A stretch of 64,000 nt of DNA from JBOGEN01 sp050743265 (GTDB lineage: Bacteria; Actinomycetota; Actinomycetes; JBOGEN01): positions 1 through 64,000 of the forward strand of contig JBOGEN010000225.1 of the NCBI GenBank assembly GCA_050743265.1, read 5' to 3'. The notes beneath the pieces were generated by a model. The model saw nothing but the letters and a program-made list of their open reading frames with translations, searched no databases and was not told the DNA's origin. Position 1 is the stretch's first letter. Every line of letters starts with the position of its first letter. A program made the position numbers and the translations under genes. Shown in pieces: positions 51,331 through 61,139 of the stretch.

Positions 51331-53082
51331 ATGGCCGCGGACATGACCGGCGCCCAGTCCCTCATCCGCTCGCTCGAGGCGCTCGGCGTCGACACCGTGT
51401 TCGGCATCCCGGGCGGGGCGATCCTCCCCGCGTACGACCCGATGCTCGACTCGGACACGGTGCGCCACGTCCTCGTCCGGCACGAGCAGGGCGCGGGCCA
51501 CGCCGCCCAGGGGTACGCGCAGGCCACCGGCAAGGTCGGCGTCTGCATGGCGACCAGCGGCCCGGGGGCCACCAACCTCGTGACGCCCATCGCCGACGCG
51601 TACATGGACTCGGTGCCCATGGTCGCGATCACCGGCCAGGTGCCCAGCGCGGCCATCGGCACGGACGCCTTCCAGGAGGCGGACATCCGCGGGATCACCA
51701 TGCCGATCACCAAGCACAACTACCTGGTGACGGACCCGGACGAGATCCCGCGCGCCATCGCCGAGGCGTTCCACATCGCCGAGTCCGGGCGGCCCGGCCC
51801 CGTCCTTGTCGACGTGTCCAAGGACGCGCTGCAGGCCAGGACGGAGTTCCGCTGGCCGCCGCCGTTCGACCTCCCGGGGTATCGGCCGGTGTCCCGGCCG
51901 CATCCGAAGCAGATCCGCGAGGCGGCCCGCCTCATGACCGCCGCCCGGCGTCCCGTCCTCTACGTGGGCGGGGGCGTGCTCAAGGCCCGCGCCACCGCCG
52001 AGCTGCGGGTGCTCGCCGAGCAGACGAACATCCCCGTGGTCACCACGTTGATGGCACGCGGTGCGTTCCCGGACAGCCACCCGCAGCACCTGGGGATGCC
52101 CGGCATGCACGGCACCGTCGCCGCAGTGACCGCGTTGCAGAAGTCCGACCTCATCGTCTCGCTGGGCGCGCGGTTCGACGACCGGGTGACAGGCAAGCTG
52201 TCGACGTTCGCGCCCGACGCCAAGGTCGTGCACGCCGACATCGACCCGGCCGAGATCTCGAAGAACCGCGTCGCGGACGTCCCCATCGTCGGTGACTGCC
52301 GTGACGTGATCGCCGAGCTCGTCTCCGCCGTCGGGGCCGAGCACGAGGCGGGGCGTACGGGGGAGATCGCCGCGTGGTGGCAGGCGCTGGAGCAGTGGCG
52401 CCGGACGTACCCGCTGGGGTACGACACCCCCGACGACGGCTCGCTCTCCCCGCAGTACGTCATCGAGCGCATCGGTGCCCTCACCGGACCGGAGGGCGTC
52501 TACGTCGCCGGGGTGGGCCAGCACCAGATGTGGGCGGCCCAGTTCATCGGCTACGAGCACCCGGCCACGTGGATCAACTCCGGCGGGCTGGGCACGATGG
52601 GCTTCGCGGTCCCGGCGGCGATGGGTGCGCAGATGGGCCGGCCCGACGCCACGGTGTGGGCCATCGACGGGGACGGCTGCTTCCAGATGACCAACCAGGA
52701 GCTCGCCACCTGCGCGCTCGAGGGCGTGCCCATCAAGGTTGCCGTCATCAACAACGGCAGCCTCGGCATGGTCCGCCAGTGGCAGACCCTCTTCTACGGG
52801 GCGCGGTACTCCAACACCGACCTGCACTCCGCCCGCCGGATCCCGGACTTCGCCCGGCTTGCCGAGGCGTACGGCTGCGTGGGCCTGCGGTGCGAGAAGG
52901 CCGAGGACGTCGACACCACGATCGAGAAGGCGATGGGAGAGACCGACGCCCCCGTCGTCGTCGACTTCGTCGTGCACCGGGACGCGATGGTGTGGCCGAT
53001 GGTCCCGGCCGGGACGTCCAACGACGACATCCAGATCGCCCGGGGCATGGCGCCCGAGTGGGACCGCGAGGAGGAAGCGTGA
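51331..53082 (+). CDS. ilvB: Acetolactate synthase large (catalytic) subunit
   Basis: ThDP, FAD and Mg enzyme for the first common step of valine, leucine and isoleucine synthesis. The 583-residue chain has [16 protein letters not shown], the catalytic Glu in [32 protein letters not shown] [12 protein letters not shown], the [17 protein letters not shown] segment, [15 protein letters not shown] and [19 protein letters not shown] 51331 follows GAGAGA. Unlike the gcl-like and oxc-like enzymes in the island, its context with ilvN and ilvC fixes its function. An 18-base duplication separates it from ilvN. Confidence 0.96.
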   Translation: MAADMTGAQSLIRSLEALGVDTVFGIPGGAILPAYDPMLDSDTVRHVLVRHEQGAGHAAQGYAQATGKVGVCMATSGPGATNLVTPIADAYMDSVPMVAITGQVPSAAIGTDAFQEADIRGITMPITKHNYLVTDPDEIPRAIAEAFHIAESGRPGPVLVDVSKDALQARTEFRWPPPFDLPGYRPVSRPHPKQIREAARLMTAARRPVLYVGGGVLKARATAELRVLAEQTNIPVVTTLMARGAFPDSHPQHLGMPGMHGTVAAVTALQKSDLIVSLGARFDDRVTGKLSTFAPDAKVVHADIDPAEISKNRVADVPIVGDCRDVIAELVSAVGAEHEAGRTGEIAAWWQALEQWRRTYPLGYDTPDDGSLSPQYVIERIGALTGPEGVYVAGVGQHQMWAAQFIGYEHPATWINSGGLGTMGFAVPAAMGAQMGRPDATVWAIDGDGCFQMTNQELATCALEGVPIKVAVINNGSLGMVRQWQTLFYGARYSNTDLHSARRIPDFARLAEAYGCVGLRCEKAEDVDTTIEKAMGETDAPVVVDFVVHRDAMVWPMVPAGTSNDDIQIARGMAPEWDREEEA

Positions 53083-53172
53083 GGCGCAGGGAGCCCGTCG
53101 GCCGAGCGAAGCGAGGGCAGGGGGAGCGGAGCCGAGCGTGCTTCCGACCCAGGAGCGAGGAGGAAGCGTGAG
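53066..53172 (+). repeat. 18-bp direct repeat bracketing a small insertion between ilvB and ilvN
   Basis: GCGAGGAGGAAGCGTGAG occurs at 53066-53083 and 53155-53172, exactly 89 bases apart. The first copy holds the ilvB stop and the second the ilvN ribosome binding site and GTG start. The sequence between is rich in GAGCGAAGCGAGGG-type repeats. Confidence 0.8.
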
Positions 53173-53704
53173 CAAGCACACCCTGAGCGTCCTCGTCGAG
53201 AACAAGTCCGGTGTCCTCGCCCGGGTGGCGGCGCTGTTCGCCCGGCGTGGCTTCAACATCGACTCGCTCGCCGTGGGGCCGACGGAGTACCCGGAGATCT
53301 CCCGGATGACGGTTGTCGTGGACGCCGAGGACACCCCGCTCGAGCAGGTGACCAAGCAGCTCAACAAGCTCGTCAACGTGATCAAGATCGTCGAGCTCGA
53401 CCCGGCCGCGTCCGTCCAGCGCGAGATCGTCCTCATCAAGGTGAAGGCCGACCTGGAGAACCGGACGCACGTGCTGGAGACCGTCGAGCTGTTCCGTGCC
53501 AAGGTCGTGGACGTGTCGGTCGACGCGGTGACCATCGAGGCCACCGGCACGGCCGACAAACTCGAGGCGTTCATCCGCGTCCTGGAGCCGTTCGGCATCC
53601 GTGAGCTCGTCCAGTCCGGCATGGTCGCCGTCGGACGCGGGCCCCGCTCCATCACCGACCGTGCGCTCCGTTCCGTGGACCGGCCGGGGGACCGGACTGC
53701 CTGA
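53168..53704 (+). CDS. ilvN: Acetolactate synthase small (regulatory) subunit
   Basis: Confers valine feedback inhibition on IlvB. The 178-residue protein has an N-terminal ACT domain ([37 protein letters not shown]) and a C-terminal ACT-like domain ([36 protein letters not shown]). GTG 53168 follows AGGAGGAAGC in the second copy of the duplicated sequence. In many actinobacteria ilvB and ilvN overlap or nearly touch. Confidence 0.95.
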   Translation: MSKHTLSVLVENKSGVLARVAALFARRGFNIDSLAVGPTEYPEISRMTVVVDAEDTPLEQVTKQLNKLVNVIKIVELDPAASVQREIVLIKVKADLENRTHVLETVELFRAKVVDVSVDAVTIEATGTADKLEAFIRVLEPFGIRELVQSGMVAVGRGPRSITDRALRSVDRPGDRTA

Positions 53705-53766
53705 CACCCCTTGACCCTCGCCTCCGCCGATCGAGAACCATCCGTACCGAGGAAGGAACCACCCCC

Positions 53767-54765
53767 GTGGCTGACATCTACTACGACGACGACGCCGACC
53801 TCTCCCTGCTCCAGAACCGCCATGTCGCCGTCCTCGGGTACGGCAGCCAGGGCCACGCGCACGCGCTGAGCCTGCGTGACTCCGGCGTGGACGTACGGGT
53901 CGGCCTGCCCGAGACCTCGAAGAGCCGGGCCAAGGCCGAGTCGGAGGGCCTGCGGGTGGTGACCCCGTACGAGGCCTGCGAGGAGGCGGACCTGATCATG
54001 GTCCTGGCCCCCGACCCGGTGCAGCGCAGCCTCTACGCCGAGGCGATCGCCCCCAACCTCGTCGAGGGCGACGCCCTGTTCTTCGGGCACGGGCTGAACA
54101 TCCGGTACGACCTGGTGCAGCCGCCCGAGAACGTCGACGTCTGCATGGTCGCGCCGAAGGGCCCCGGGCACCTCGTCCGACGCCAGTTCACCGAGGGCAA
54201 GGGCGTTCCCGTGCTCGTCGCGGTGGAGCAGGACGCGTCGGGCAGCGCGTTCCCGCTCGCCCTCGCCTACGCCCGGGGCATCGGCGGCACCCGTGCCGGT
54301 GCGATCCGCACGACGTTCACCGAGGAGACCGAGACCGACCTGTTCGGCGAGCAGGCCGTGCTCTGCGGTGGGCTGTCCCACCTGGTGCAGGCCGGGTTCG
54401 AGACGCTCGTCGAGGCCGGGTACCAGCCCGAGGTGGCGTACTTCGAGTGCATGCACGAGGTCAAGCTCATCGTCGACCTCATGTACGAGGGCGGCCTGTC
54501 GAAGATGCGCTGGTCGGTCTCGGAGACCGCCGAGTACGGCGACTACACGCGCGGCCCGCGGATCGTCACCGAGGCGACGAAGGACGAGATGCGCCGCATC
54601 CTCGGCGAGGTGCGCGACGGCACGTTCGCCAAGGAGTGGATCGACGAGTTCGACGCCGGGCTCCCGAACTACACCCGGATGGCCGAGGAGGGCCGTCGCC
54701 ACCCCGTCGAGCAGACCGGTGAGCAGCTGCGCCCGATGATGAGCTGGATCACCGAGGAGGACTGA
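53767..54765 (+). CDS. ilvC: Ketol-acid reductoisomerase
   Basis: NADPH- and Mg-dependent step after acetolactate synthase. The 332-residue class I enzyme has the Rossmann motif [19 protein letters not shown] near residue 20, [14 protein letters not shown], the catalytic segment [15 protein letters not shown], and the metal-binding [17 protein letters not shown] and [16 protein letters not shown] 53767 starts after a GAAGGAACC site, 62 bases after ilvN. It ends the ilvBNC operon; a hairpin follows. Confidence 0.96.
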   Translation: MADIYYDDDADLSLLQNRHVAVLGYGSQGHAHALSLRDSGVDVRVGLPETSKSRAKAESEGLRVVTPYEACEEADLIMVLAPDPVQRSLYAEAIAPNLVEGDALFFGHGLNIRYDLVQPPENVDVCMVAPKGPGHLVRRQFTEGKGVPVLVAVEQDASGSAFPLALAYARGIGGTRAGAIRTTFTEETETDLFGEQAVLCGGLSHLVQAGFETLVEAGYQPEVAYFECMHEVKLIVDLMYEGGLSKMRWSVSETAEYGDYTRGPRIVTEATKDEMRRILGEVRDGTFAKEWIDEFDAGLPNYTRMAEEGRRHPVEQTGEQLRPMMSWITEED

Positions 54766-54782
54766 CCCGCGCTCCGCACGAC

Positions 54783-54813
54783 GGGCCCGGTAGCCACGAC
54801 GGCTGCCGGGCCC
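54783..54813 (+). terminator. Hairpin after ilvC
   Basis: GGGCCCGGTAGCC pairs with GGCTGCCGGGCCC (thirteen pairs, one G-U) around an ACGAC loop, 18 bases after the ilvC stop. No T-tract follows, so it is a probable but not a classical terminator. Confidence 0.6.
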
Positions 54814-54954
54814 CGCCACGGACGGCCCCGCCGGGCCGGTGCCTGAGCCGCCGTCTCGGGCCGAGGACGCCGGTGAGGGTCCCCGGGCCGCACTAGACTC
54901 CGTGGGCGCGGGCCGAGGGCCCGCCCACCCCCACCGACCATCCGCGGAGCCAGC

Positions 54955-56550
54955 GTGAGCGAGCCTGTCCGTCCCGTCGTCCTCCTCGCCGAGGAGCTCT
55001 CCCCCGCGACGGTCGAGGCGCTCGGGCCGGGCTACGACATCCGGACGTGCGACGGCACCGACAGGCCGGCGCTGCTCGCCGCCGTGGCCGACGCGGACGC
55101 CCTGCTGGTGCGCAGCGCCACCCGGGTCGACGCGGAGGTGCTCGCGGCCGCGCCACGGCTCACCGTGGTGGCCCGGGCGGGCGTGGGTCTGGACAACGTC
55201 GACGTCGACGCCGCGACCAAGGCGGGCGTCATGGTCGTCAACGCGCCACAGTCCAACGTGGTGAGTGCCGCCGAGCACGCGGTGGCACTGCTCCTCGCCT
55301 CCGCGCGCAACATCCCGCCCGCGGACGCGGCCCTCAAGGCGGGGGAGTGGAAGCGGTCGAGGTACACGGGGGTGGAGATCGCCGACAAGACCATCGGCAT
55401 CGTGGGCCTCGGCCGCATCGGGGTGCTCGTCGCGCAGCGGCTCTCCGCGTTCGGGGTCCGCCTCCTCGCGTACGACCCGTACGTCCAGGCGGCGCGGGCG
55501 GCGCAGATCGGCGTGCGCCTCGTCCCGCTGGACCAGCTGCTCGCAGAGAGCGACTTCCTCTCCGTCCACCTGCCCAAGACCCCGGAGACCGTGGGCCTGA
55601 TCGGGGACGAGGCGCTGCGCAAGGTCAAGCCGTCGGTGCGTGTGGTCAACGCGGCACGCGGCGGCATCGTGGACGAGCACGCGCTTGCCCTCGCCCTGAA
55701 GGAGGGCCGCGTGGCCGGTGCTGCCATCGACGTGTTTGCCGCCGAGCCGTGCACCGACTCCCCCCTCTTCGAGTTCGACAGCGTGGTGGTCACCCCGCAC
55801 CTGGGCGCGAGCACCCACGAGGCGCAGGAGAAGGCGGGCACGTCGGTCGCCCGGTCAGTCAAGCTGGCCCTGGCCGGCGAGCTGGTGCCCGACGCGGTCA
55901 ACGTGGCGGGGGGCGTCATCCACGAGGACGTCCGGCCCGGCCTGCCCCTGGCCGAGAAGCTCGGCCGCGTCTTCACCGCCCTGGCCGGCGGTCTCGCCAC
56001 CCAGCTCGACGTCGAGGTCCGCGGCGAGATCGCCGGGCACGACGTCAAGGTGCTCGAGCTGGCGGCTCTCAAGGGCGTCTTCGTCGACGTCGTCGAGGAG
56101 GCCGTCTCGTACGTCAACGCGCCGCTGCTCGCCTCCGAGCGCGGGGTCGACGTCAGGCTGGCCGTGAGCCAGGACAGCCCCGACTACCGCAACCTGCTCA
56201 CGCTGCGCGGCACCCTGGCGGACGGCCGCGTGCACTCCGTGTCGGGCACGCTGACGGGCCCACGGCGCGTGGAGAAGCTCGTCGAGGTGGACGGGTTCGA
56301 CCTCGAGATCGTCCCCACGGACCACATGGCGTTCCTGAAGTACGAGGACAGGCCCGGCGTGGTCGGCATCGTCGGGCGCATCCTCGGCGACGCACACATC
56401 AACATTGCCGGCATGCAGGTGAGCCGGGACACCAAGGGGGGCCACGCGCTGGTCGCGCTGACCGTCGACTCGGCGATCCCCCACCCTGTCCTCGACGAGA
56501 TCGTGACCGCGATCGGGGCCGAGGGCGGCCACACCGTCGACCTGGAGTAG
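54955..56550 (+). CDS. serA: D-3-phosphoglycerate dehydrogenase, long form
   Basis: First step of serine synthesis. The 531-residue chain has the catalytic/NAD part (ADALLVRSATRVDAEVL, TIGIVGLGRIGVLVAQRL, NAARGGIVDEHALAL, VTPHLGASTHEAQEKAG), an intermediate allosteric domain, and a C-terminal ACT domain (DRPGVVGIVGRILGDAHINI). This three-domain form is typical of Mycobacterium and relatives and is feedback-inhibited by serine. GTG 54955 is preferred; RBS is weak (CGGAG). It lies between ilvC and leuA. Confidence 0.94.
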   Translation: MSEPVRPVVLLAEELSPATVEALGPGYDIRTCDGTDRPALLAAVADADALLVRSATRVDAEVLAAAPRLTVVARAGVGLDNVDVDAATKAGVMVVNAPQSNVVSAAEHAVALLLASARNIPPADAALKAGEWKRSRYTGVEIADKTIGIVGLGRIGVLVAQRLSAFGVRLLAYDPYVQAARAAQIGVRLVPLDQLLAESDFLSVHLPKTPETVGLIGDEALRKVKPSVRVVNAARGGIVDEHALALALKEGRVAGAAIDVFAAEPCTDSPLFEFDSVVVTPHLGASTHEAQEKAGTSVARSVKLALAGELVPDAVNVAGGVIHEDVRPGLPLAEKLGRVFTALAGGLATQLDVEVRGEIAGHDVKVLELAALKGVFVDVVEEAVSYVNAPLLASERGVDVRLAVSQDSPDYRNLLTLRGTLADGRVHSVSGTLTGPRRVEKLVEVDGFDLEIVPTDHMAFLKYEDRPGVVGIVGRILGDAHINIAGMQVSRDTKGGHALVALTVDSAIPHPVLDEIVTAIGAEGGHTVDLE

Positions 56551-56679
56551 CCCGGGCCCGCCCGGGTGTCCCGTCCGAGGTTCGTCGGGTCAAGCCCCGG
56601 TCAAGTCCGTCTCACTCCGTGGGACGAATGCGTGGCCACCAGGACAGTCGCGCCGCGGCTGCTTACTGTGGCATGAGTC

Positions 56680-56724
56680 ATGCGGCGAGTACTCATCCTT
56701 CGCAGCCGCGACGGGGCCCTGTAA
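56680..56724 (+). CDS. leuA leader peptide
   Basis: The 14-codon frame reads MRRVLILRSRDGAL, with Val-Leu-Ile-Leu in a row. It resembles the ilvB leader (both begin MR and place four branched-chain codons before a basic stretch). Its second half overlaps the 5' arm of a strong hairpin at 56706-56745. This supports ribosome-mediated control of leuA. Confidence 0.65.
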   Translation: MRRVLILRSRDGAL

Positions 56725-56745
56725 GAGGCCGGCTCCCCGTCGCGG
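56706..56745 (+). promoter_or_regulatory. leuA leader hairpin
   Basis: CCGCGACGGGG (56706-56716) pairs perfectly with CCCCGTCGCGG (56735-56745), with an 18-base loop that contains the leader stop codon. The tail GTCTCT is only weakly T-rich, so the hairpin may act on translation or as a weak terminator. A conserved leader element before actinobacterial leuA genes has been proposed in the literature; whether this is the same element is not checked. Confidence 0.6.
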
Positions 56746-56793
56746 GTCTCTGCGTCGCCGCCGGCCGCGGGCAGACCACCCGACGGGACAAGG

Positions 56794-58368
56794 ATGAGCA
56801 CGGCAGACCCCTCCTCACGCACCGACGACCGCGTCGTCGTGTTCGACACGACCCTGCGTGACGGGGAGCAGGCGCCCGGGGTCGCGCTGAGCGTGAGCGA
56901 GAAGCTCGACATCGCCCAGCACCTGTCCCGGCTCGGCGTCGACGTCATCGAGGCCGGGTTCCCCGCTGCCAGCCCGGGCGACTTCGAGGGCGTGCGGGCG
57001 ATCGCCGGGTCCGTACGCGGGGCCGGTGTCGCCGCGATGTGCCGTACCCGCGAGGCCGACGTGGACCGTGCCTGGGAGGCGGTCCGGGACGCGGAGCGCC
57101 CGCGGATCCACACGTTCATCTCGACCTCGCCGGTGCACCGCGAGAGGAAGCTCGGGATGAGCACGGAGCAGGTGCTCGCGGAGACCGCCCGCGCGGTGGC
57201 CCAGGCCCGCGGCCTGTGCGCGGACGTCGAGTTCTCCGCCGAGGACGCGACCCGGACCGAGCTGGGCTTCCTCGTCGACGTGTACACGGCGGCCGTGGAG
57301 AACGGCGCGGCGACGGTCAACATCCCGGACACGGTCGGGCTCGCCATGCCGGCCGAGCTCGTCGCGATCCTGGACGCCCTCCGGGAGCGGGTGCCGCGGG
57401 CCGACGAGGTGGTCTGGTCCGTGCACTGCCACGACGACCTGGGCCTGGCGACCGCCAACGCGCTGTCCGCGATCCGGGCAGGGGCGCGTCAGGTCGAGGT
57501 GTGCGTCAACGGCATCGGGGAGCGGGCCGGCAACACCCCCCTGGAAGAGGTCGTGATGGCCCTGCGGACCCACCGGTCCTCGCTTGGCCTGGCCACCGGC
57601 GTGAACACGCGGGAGATCGCGCGGACGTCTCGCCTGGTCTCGATGCTCTCCGGGTACGTCGTCCAGCCGACCAAGGCGATCGTCGGCGTCAACGCGCTCA
57701 GCCACGAGAGCGGCATCCACCAGCACGGTCTGCTGATGGAGCGGACGACGTACGAGGTCATGAACCCCGAGGACATCGGGTTCATGGGTGGCCGCATCCT
57801 GCTCGGCAAGCACTCCGGGCGGCACGCGTTCGTCGAGGCCCTGGACTCGCTCGGGTTCTCGCTGTCGCCGGACGCGCTCGACCACGCGTTCGCGCGGTTC
57901 ACGGAGCTGGCCGCGAGGAAGGTGTCCCTCAGCGACGCCGACCTCACCGCGCTCGCCACTGAGGAGAGCGAGGAGGAGGGGCGCGCGGGGTCCCGGGTGC
58001 ACCAGTTCGACTGGCTGGCCGTGGCCGGTGGGACGGACACCCCGCCCCGCGCCACCGTCCGACTCTCGCTGGGCGACGAGGTCAGCGAGGCCGACGCCAC
58101 GGGCGACGGCATGATCGACGCCGCGTGCAACGCGGTGGCCAAGGCGTGCGGAGTCGACGCCGCACTCGTGAGCTTCCAGGTGGCCGCGGTAACCCCGGGC
58201 ACCGACGCGGTCGGCGACGTGAGCGTCCAGGTGGACGTCGCCGGCGCGAGGGTCAACGCACGCGGCGTCTCCACCGACGTCGTCGAGGCGAGCGCCCGAG
58301 CCTTCCTCCACGCCATCAACAAGGTGGTCGGGGGGACGGCGGTGCCCCACCGGACGGACAAACCGTAG
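56794..58368 (+). CDS. leuA: 2-isopropylmalate synthase
   Basis: First committed step of leucine synthesis. The 524-residue protein is the shorter LeuA type rather than the longer form known from Mycobacterium and Corynebacterium. The catalytic barrel has VVFDTTLRDGEQAPGVAL, EAGFPAASPGDFEGV, the metal-binding HCHDDLGLATANAL and NGIGERAGNTPLEEV. The linker has LSHESGIHQHGLL and GKHSGRHAF. The C-terminal leucine-binding regulatory domain follows (about 390-515). ATG 56794 follows GGGACAAGG. The upstream leader peptide suggests leucine-responsive expression. Confidence 0.94.
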   Translation: MSTADPSSRTDDRVVVFDTTLRDGEQAPGVALSVSEKLDIAQHLSRLGVDVIEAGFPAASPGDFEGVRAIAGSVRGAGVAAMCRTREADVDRAWEAVRDAERPRIHTFISTSPVHRERKLGMSTEQVLAETARAVAQARGLCADVEFSAEDATRTELGFLVDVYTAAVENGAATVNIPDTVGLAMPAELVAILDALRERVPRADEVVWSVHCHDDLGLATANALSAIRAGARQVEVCVNGIGERAGNTPLEEVVMALRTHRSSLGLATGVNTREIARTSRLVSMLSGYVVQPTKAIVGVNALSHESGIHQHGLLMERTTYEVMNPEDIGFMGGRILLGKHSGRHAFVEALDSLGFSLSPDALDHAFARFTELAARKVSLSDADLTALATEESEEEGRAGSRVHQFDWLAVAGGTDTPPRATVRLSLGDEVSEADATGDGMIDAACNAVAKACGVDAALVSFQVAAVTPGTDAVGDVSVQVDVAGARVNARGVSTDVVEASARAFLHAINKVVGGTAVPHRTDKP

Positions 58369-58405
58369 AGCCGCCTCGTACGAGGCGTTGTCGAGGAGAG
58401 ACGAG

Positions 58406-58501
58406 ATGCGCGTGGAGACCGAGGCACAGCGCCAGGCCGCCGAGGCGTTGCAGCGGGCACTGGACCGCCGGGACCGCGGGGGTGAGCCGTCCGACCGCTG
58501 A
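58406..58501 (+). CDS. Possible small protein after leuA
   Basis: A 31-residue frame beginning MRVETEAQRQAAEALQRAL, rich in Glu, Arg and Ala and likely a single amphipathic helix. GAGGAG precedes ATG 58406 with a seven-base spacer. It lies between leuA and leuB. A palindrome GCCTCGTACGAGGC overlaps the region just upstream. No homology is recognised; it may be a real small gene or a chance frame. Confidence 0.4.
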   Translation: MRVETEAQRQAAEALQRALDRRDRGGEPSDR

Positions 58502-58621
58502 CCTGCCGCTGGTGCCGAGCAGGGTCGCCGCTGAGCCGTCCCGGCGCGACGCGGCCCTGCGCCGTGTCCTGATGGTGAGACGGCAATGCCGGGTCGTGAG
58601 ATGCGTGCGTACCCTGCGGCC

Positions 58622-59668
58622 ATGACGGAGATCAGGCTCGCCGTCGTCGGTGGCGACGGCATCGGACCGGAGGTCGTGGCCGAGGGGCTCAAGGTCCTCG
58701 ACGCCGCGACCGCGCCCGACGGCGTGAAGGTGACCACGACCGACTACGACCTCGGCGCGCGGCGCTGGCACGCGACCGGCGAGACGCTGCCGGACAGCGT
58801 GCTCGACGAGCTGCGCGGTCACGACGCGCTGCTGCTCGGTGCGGTGGGCGACCCCGGTGTGCCCAGCGGCGTCCTGGAGCGCGGGCTGCTGTTACGGCTT
58901 CGCTTCGAGCTCGACCACTACGTGAACCTGCGCCCGGTGCGGCTGTACCCGGGCGTGGGGAGCCCGCTCGCGAACGTGTCCCCGGACGACATCGACATGA
59001 TCGTCGTCCGCGAGGGCACGGAAGGGCCGTACGCGGGCGCCGGCGGTGCCCTGCGGCGCGGTACGCCCCACGAGGTCGCCACCCAGGAGAGCGTCAACAC
59101 GGCGTACGGGGTGGAACGGGTCGTCCGGTATGCGTTCGCCCGTGCGGCGAAGCGTCCCCGTCGCGCGCTCACGATGGTGCACAAGACGAACGTGCTGGCC
59201 CATGCGGGCGACCTGTGGATGCGTACGGTCGAGCGGGTGGCCGCCGACCACCCTGACGTCACGGTCGACTACTGCCACATGGACGCGGCCTCGATGTACT
59301 TCGTGAGCCAGCCGGAGCGCTTCGACGTCGTGGTGACCGACAACCTCTTCGGCGACATCCTCACCGACCTCGGGGCGGCGGTCGCCGGCGGCATCGGGCT
59401 CGCGGCGAGCGGCAACCTCAACCCGGACCGCACGGCGCCCAGCATGTTCGAGCCGGTCCACGGGTCGGCGCCCGACATCGCCGGCACCGGGGTTGCCGAC
59501 CCGACGGCGACGGTGCTCTCCGTGGCCCTGCTGCTCGAGCACCTCGGCCACCACGCCGCCGCCGGCCGGGTCGAGGCCGCGGTGTCCGCCGACCTCGCAG
59601 CCCGCGGGGACGCGAGGCGACGTACCACCGAGATCGGCGACGCGATCGCCGAGCGCGTCGCTGGGTGA
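58622..59668 (+). CDS. leuB: 3-isopropylmalate dehydrogenase
   Basis: NAD-dependent oxidative decarboxylation in leucine synthesis. The 348-residue protein has [19 protein letters not shown], the arginine-containing [19 protein letters not shown] substrate segment, [44 protein letters not shown] and [22 protein letters not shown] 58622 is used; an in-frame upstream start would add 12 residues with no homology. leuC and leuD are not in this window. Confidence 0.95.
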   Translation: MTEIRLAVVGGDGIGPEVVAEGLKVLDAATAPDGVKVTTTDYDLGARRWHATGETLPDSVLDELRGHDALLLGAVGDPGVPSGVLERGLLLRLRFELDHYVNLRPVRLYPGVGSPLANVSPDDIDMIVVREGTEGPYAGAGGALRRGTPHEVATQESVNTAYGVERVVRYAFARAAKRPRRALTMVHKTNVLAHAGDLWMRTVERVAADHPDVTVDYCHMDAASMYFVSQPERFDVVVTDNLFGDILTDLGAAVAGGIGLAASGNLNPDRTAPSMFEPVHGSAPDIAGTGVADPTATVLSVALLLEHLGHHAAAGRVEAAVSADLAARGDARRRTTEIGDAIAERVAG

Positions 59669-59755
59669 CCCAGGGGAGCGAGGGCCAGGTCACCGGGTGT
59701 GACGCCGTGTGACACCCCTCACGCGACCGTGTGACTGCGCGGTAACGTCTGCCTC

Positions 59756-60862
59756 ATGAGCACCACGGCCTCCGCGAACCCGGTCGAGATCGCCCTGCGC
59801 CCCACCAGCACGCCCGTCCCCGAGACGCAGCGTGCCGAGATGGTCGCCAACCCCGCCTTCGGGCGTGTGTTCACCGACCACATGGTCTCGATGCGGTGGA
59901 CCGCGGAGCAGGGCTGGCACGACGCCGAGCTCGTGCCGTACGGGCCGCTGTCCCTCGACCCGGCGACGATGGTGCTGCACTACGCCCAGTCGATCTTCGA
60001 GGGCCTCAAGGCGTACCGCCAGCCGGACGGGTCGGTGGCGGCGTTCCGCCCGTACCGCAACGCGGCCCGCTTCAACCGGTCCGCCACCCGCATGGCGCTG
60101 CCTGCGCTGCCCGAGGACGCCTTCGTGGCCGCGCTCGAGGCGCTCGTGAGCCAGGACGCCGCCTGGGTGCCGAGCGCGTTCGAGAAGAGCCTGTACCTGC
60201 GGCCGTTCATGTTCGCCAGCGAGATCGGCCTGGGCGTGCGCCCGGCGTCCGAGGTGCAGTTCCTCCTGCTGGCATCCCCCGCGGGGGCGTACTTCCCGCA
60301 GGGGGTGAAGCCGGTGAGCATCTGGCTCTCCGAGGACTACACCCGCGCCGCCCCGGGCGGGACGGGGGCGGCCAAGGCTGCCGGCAACTACGGCGCGAGC
60401 CTCGTCGCCCAGCAGGAGGCCATCGCCCACGGCTGCGACCAGGTCTGCTTCCTCGACGCCGTCGAGCGGAGGTGGGTCGAGGAGCTCGGCGGCATGAACC
60501 TGTTCTTCGTCCAGGACGACGGCTCGGTCGTGACGCCGGAGCCGTCGGGCACCATCCTCGAGGGCATCACCCGCGAGTCGGTCTGCGTCCTGGCCCAGGA
60601 GCACGGTCACAAGGTCGAGGAGCGCCCGGTCTCCCTCGACGAGTGGCGGGAGGGCGTCTCCTCCGGACGCGTCACCGAGGTGTTCGCGTGCGGGACCGCC
60701 GCGGTCATCACCCCGCTCGGGCGGCTGGCCTGGCACGGCGGCGAGATGGCGATCGGCTCCGGTGAGACCGGGCCGGTGACCTCGGAGCTGCGCGCGGCGC
60801 TGCTCGACATCCAGTACGGCCGGGCGCCCGACCCGCACGGGTGGATGCACAAGGTGAACTGA
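59756..60862 (+). CDS. ilvE: Branched-chain amino acid aminotransferase
   Basis: PLP enzyme for the last step of Val, Leu and Ile synthesis. The 368-residue class IV aminotransferase has MRWTAEQGWHDAELVPYGP, LHYAQSIFEGLKAYRQPDG, RFNRSATRMALPALP, the PLP lysine in GGTGAAKAAGNYGASLVAQQ, and TPEPSGTILEGITRESV with VFACGTAAVITPLG. ATG 59756 begins after an 87-base gap from leuB. No dedicated regulatory feature is seen before it. Confidence 0.95.
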   Translation: MSTTASANPVEIALRPTSTPVPETQRAEMVANPAFGRVFTDHMVSMRWTAEQGWHDAELVPYGPLSLDPATMVLHYAQSIFEGLKAYRQPDGSVAAFRPYRNAARFNRSATRMALPALPEDAFVAALEALVSQDAAWVPSAFEKSLYLRPFMFASEIGLGVRPASEVQFLLLASPAGAYFPQGVKPVSIWLSEDYTRAAPGGTGAAKAAGNYGASLVAQQEAIAHGCDQVCFLDAVERRWVEELGGMNLFFVQDDGSVVTPEPSGTILEGITRESVCVLAQEHGHKVEERPVSLDEWREGVSSGRVTEVFACGTAAVITPLGRLAWHGGEMAIGSGETGPVTSELRAALLDIQYGRAPDPHGWMHKVN

Positions 60863-61004
60863 GCGAGCCGTCCTCGTGAGGCTCGCGCCGCCCCCGACCA
60901 CGCCGGGCGCGGGCCACGCCGGGGGGCTCACCCGTGGGATGTCGAGGTCCAGATGGCGAGACCGGGGTTCGCCTGCAGGCCGGCGTTGTGCGAAGGTGGG
61001 CTCG

Positions 61005-61052
61005 ATGTACCTCGACGTGATCATTGCCGACACGCGCGCGGGCACCGGCTGA
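61005..61052 (+). CDS. cimA leader peptide
   Basis: The 15-codon frame reads MYLDVIIADTRAGTG, with Leu, Val, Ile and Ile codons close together. GAAGGTGGG precedes ATG 61005. An intrinsic terminator starts 22 bases after its stop, the same distance as in the ilvB leader. The tandem Ile codons fit the isoleucine-specific role of citramalate synthase. Confidence 0.7.
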   Translation: MYLDVIIADTRAGTG

Positions 61053-61073
61053 GCCAAGCCACCGCCCACGCGC

Positions 61074-61104
61074 AGACCTCTCGCATTCCGCGGGGGGTCT
61101 TTTT
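61074..61104 (+). terminator. cimA attenuator terminator
   Basis: AGACCTCTCGC pairs with GCGGGGGGTCT (eleven continuous pairs, two of them G-U), loop ATTCC, followed by TTTT. It lies between the leader peptide and cimA, so it can only be an attenuator for the gene downstream. Confidence 0.8.
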
Positions 61105-61139
61105 CGTGCGACGACCCCGATCCGCCCGACGCCCGGCCC

